This document shows positions 7,068 through 8,409 of a stretch of DNA of 8,409 bases, in pieces; within the stretch, counting starts at the first letter, position 1; the number at the start of each line of letters is the position of its first letter. The stretch covers positions 1 through 8,409 of the forward strand of contig JAIXSD010000299.1 of the NCBI GenBank assembly GCA_027484885.1. The letters run 5' to 3'. The stretch comes from Rubrivivax sp. (lineage in GTDB: Bacteria > Pseudomonadota > Gammaproteobacteria > Burkholderiales > Burkholderiaceae_C). The notes under the pieces were generated by a model. The model saw only the letters and a program-made list of their open reading frames with translations, was not told the DNA's origin and ran no database searches. The position numbers were made by a program, and so were the translations under genes.

Positions 7068-7132
7068 CCGGGCTGATTGTTGAAGACCACCGTCTGAGCC
7101 GATAAAAACACTGGCCAGACTCGCGCAGGGTG

Positions 7133-7149
7133 CCACCGTTCGAGGGTGG
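7133..7149 (+). other. Hairpin shortly before the rpsD ribosome-binding site
   Basis: CCACC (7133-7137) is complementary to GGTGG (7145-7149) around a seven-base loop. It lies about 20 bases before the rpsD Shine-Dalgarno sequence (AAGGA, 7168-7172). Its position would suit translational control, but no function is shown. Confidence 0.35.
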
Positions 7150-7180
7150 GCTGGCGTCAGATTGATCAAGGACACGCAAA

Positions 7181-7804
7181 GTGGCACGTTACCTCGGCCC
7201 CAAGGCCAAACTTTCCCGCCGTGAAGGCACCGACCTGTTCCTGAAGAGCGCCCGCCGCCCGATCAGCGACAAGGCCAAATTCGACTCCAAGCCGGGTCAA
7301 CACGGTCGCACTTCCGGCCAACGCACCTCGGACTTCGGTCTGCAGCTGCGCGAAAAGCAAAAGGTCAAGCGCATGTACGGCGTGCTGGAACGTCAGTTCC
7401 GCCGCTATTTCGCCGAAGCCGAGCGCCGCAAGGGCTCGACCGGCGTCAACCTGCTGACCCTGCTGGAATCGCGCCTGGACAACGTCGTCTATCGCATGGG
7501 CTTTGGCTCCACCCGTGCAGAAGCCCGTCAGCTGGTTTCGCACAAGGGCATCACCGTGAACGGTGAAGTCGTGAACATCGCGTCCTACCTGGTCAAGGCC
7601 GGTGACGTGGTCGCCGTCCGTGAAAAGGCCAAGAAGCAACTGCGCATCATCGACGCGCTGAAGCTGGCCGAGTCCATCGGCCTGCCGGCCTGGGTGACTG
7701 TGGATGCCACCAAGCTGGAAGGCGTCTTCAAGAAGGCCCCTGACCGCGACGAGTTCGGTGCTGAGATCAATGAATCGCTGATCGTTGAGTTGTACTCGCG
7801 TTAA
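7181..7804 (+). CDS. rpsD: 30S ribosomal protein S4 (zinc-free type)
   Basis: S4 binds the 5' domain of 16S rRNA and starts small-subunit assembly; it also affects decoding accuracy. In several bacteria it represses its own operon. The 207-residue product is near the E. coli length (206). The N-terminal part starts [20 protein letters not shown] and has no cysteine anywhere, so this is the zinc-free form. The S4 RNA-binding domain spans about 97-160 and includes [20 protein letters not shown] (96-115) and [11 protein letters not shown] (121-131). Translation starts at GTG, with AAGGA 8 bases before it. It is separated from rpsK by 246 bases carrying a promoter candidate, unlike the compact E. 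coli arrangement. Confidence 0.98.
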   Translation: MARYLGPKAKLSRREGTDLFLKSARRPISDKAKFDSKPGQHGRTSGQRTSDFGLQLREKQKVKRMYGVLERQFRRYFAEAERRKGSTGVNLLTLLESRLDNVVYRMGFGSTRAEARQLVSHKGITVNGEVVNIASYLVKAGDVVAVREKAKKQLRIIDALKLAESIGLPAWVTVDATKLEGVFKKAPDRDEFGAEINESLIVELYSR

Positions 7805-7817
7805 TCGATCTTCTTTT

Positions 7818-7851
7818 GCCGACGATGCCCGCAAGGGCATGGTCGGCGTTT
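7818..7851 (+). terminator. Strong hairpin between rpsD and rpoA (attenuator-like)
   Basis: GCCGAC (7818-7823) pairs with GTCGGC (7842-7847) and ATGCCC (7825-7830) with GGGCAT (7835-7840). One G-G mismatch (7824, 7841) interrupts the stem, and the cap is GCAA, a stable GNRA tetraloop. Only GTTTCCTCG follows, a weak T-tract. As rpoA lies 95 bases downstream on the same strand, full termination would be surprising; partial termination, RNA processing or protection of the upstream mRNA 3' end is more likely. Confidence 0.5.
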
Positions 7852-7885
7852 CCTCGTCTGGGCTACGCGCAGACGCGCAAGGCCC

Positions 7886-7920
7886 GGCTGGTCCCTCAGC
7901 CTTATCGGTGTAACGAACCG
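7886..7920 (+). other. Two small inverted repeats before rpoA
   Basis: GGCTG (7886-7890) can pair with CAGCC (7897-7901), and CGGT (7906-7909) with ACCG (7917-7920). Both are short and could be chance. No convincing promoter was found between the 7818-7847 hairpin and rpoA. Confidence 0.25.
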
Positions 7921-7942
7921 AGGGTATTGAAAGAAAGACCTC

Positions 7943-8409
7943 ATGCAAACAAACCTGCTCAAACCCAAATCCATCAATGTGGAGCCCCTGGGCGGTCATC
8001 GCGCCAAGGTGACTCTGGAGCCGTTCGAACGCGGCTATGGCCACACCCTGGGCAATGCCCTGCGCCGTGTGCTGTTGTCCTCGATGGTGGGGTATGCGCC
8101 GACTGAAGTCACGATCGCTGGGGTGCTCCACGAGTACTCGGCCATCGACGGTGTGCAGGAAGACGTCGTTCATATCATGCTCAACCTGAAGGGCGTGGTG
8201 TTCCGTCTGCACAACCGCGAGGAAGTGACGCTGGTTCTGCGCAAGGAAGGTGAAGGCCCGGTCACGGCCGCCGACATCCAGACTCCGCACGACGTGGAAA
8301 TCGTCAATCCCGAGCATGTCATCGCCCACCTGTCGCAAGGCGGCAAGCTGGACATGCAAATCAAGGTCGAGAAGGGCCGCGGCTATGTGCCGGGTTCCAT
8401 GCGCCGCTA
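7943..8409 (+). CDS. rpoA: DNA-directed RNA polymerase subunit alpha (5' part)
   Basis: RpoA dimerises to nucleate RNA polymerase assembly; its C-terminal domain later contacts UP elements and activators. The window contains the first 155 complete codons and then runs off the end, so only about half of a typical 325-330-residue protein is present. The N-terminal dimerisation domain is clear: [20 protein letters not shown] (22-41) then RVLLSS, in which Arg42 matches the assembly-critical E. coli Arg45, followed by [20 protein letters not shown] and the [14 protein letters not shown] segment at the edge. No strong Shine-Dalgarno sequence is seen: only GAAAGAAAG (7929-7937) lies 5 bases before the ATG. 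The N-terminus MQTNLLKPK fits betaproteobacterial alpha subunits. Confidence 0.97.
   Translation, partial: MQTNLLKPKSINVEPLGGHRAKVTLEPFERGYGHTLGNALRRVLLSSMVGYAPTEVTIAGVLHEYSAIDGVQEDVVHIMLNLKGVVFRLHNREEVTLVLRKEGEGPVTAADIQTPHDVEIVNPEHVIAHLSQGGKLDMQIKVEKGRGYVPGSMRR

Larger units (their letters stand above)
6974..7180 (+). promoter_or_regulatory. Structured leader of rpsD
   Basis: This non-coding stretch contains at least four inverted repeats in a row (6981-7011, 7021-7034, 7050-7067, 7133-7149) and the direct repeat GGCTTGTT at 7030-7037 and 7041-7048. There is no plausible coding sequence. S4, the product of rpsD, represses its own operon through mRNA structure in both E. coli and Bacillus, so an S4-binding leader is a reasonable hypothesis. 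The E. coli pseudoknot was not recognised, so the S4 link is inferred only from position and structure. Confidence 0.45.

Noticed and set aside
7816..8106. A 96-codon + strand frame running across the rpsD-rpoA gap
   Set aside because: Its second half overlaps rpoA in another frame, its first half covers the hairpin, and the start has no ribosome-binding site.
7166..8359. A 397-codon open frame on the minus strand opposite rpsD and rpoA
   Set aside because: It spans two clear genes and the gap between them, and its translation resembles no family. It is explained by codon bias of the + strand genes.

Overview
This window is a conserved ribosomal-protein locus, the spc operon running directly into the alpha operon. 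Every gene lies on the + strand. The protein sequences, the GC-rich third codon positions and the gene order suggest a betaproteobacterium of the order Burkholderiales, probably close to Comamonadaceae. The main clues are infA between secY and rpmJ, a 131-residue S8 beginning [10 protein letters not shown], zinc-free S14 and S4, and an RpoA beginning MQTNLLKPK. The assignment rests on recognising the families by eye, not on a database search.

Layout. Bases 1-199 hold no convincing gene: the end of rpsQ, the usual upstream neighbour, is not visible. This stretch contains two small hairpins and possibly the -10 part of a promoter. From 200 to 5659 the order is rplN, rplX, rplE, rpsN, rpsH, rplF, rplR, rpsE, rpmD, rplO, secY, with gaps of only 8-29 bases. 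Then come infA (5709-5927) and rpmJ (5987-6100, 37 codons), followed by rpsM and rpsK with short gaps. A 246-base non-coding gap separates rpsK from rpsD. It carries a good extended -10 promoter candidate and a series of GC-rich hairpins. After rpsD (7181-7804) a 138-base gap contains a strong hairpin with a GCAA loop. The window ends inside rpoA (from 7943, first 155 codons).

How the genes work together. The locus supplies large-subunit proteins (L14, L24, L5, L6, L18, L30, L15, L36), small-subunit proteins (S14, S8, S5, S13, S11, S4), initiation factor IF-1, the SecY channel and the RNA polymerase alpha subunit. Ribosome assembly, translation start, protein export and transcription are therefore expressed together.

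The genes themselves are ordinary. What deserves a second look is regulatory. In E. coli, S4 represses the alpha operon through an RNA structure before rpsM. Here only 34 bases separate rpmJ from rpsM, while rpsD itself has a promoter candidate and a roughly 200-nt structured leader. S4 control may have moved to rpsD in this lineage. No mobile element, CRISPR array, tRNA, rRNA or accessory system was seen.
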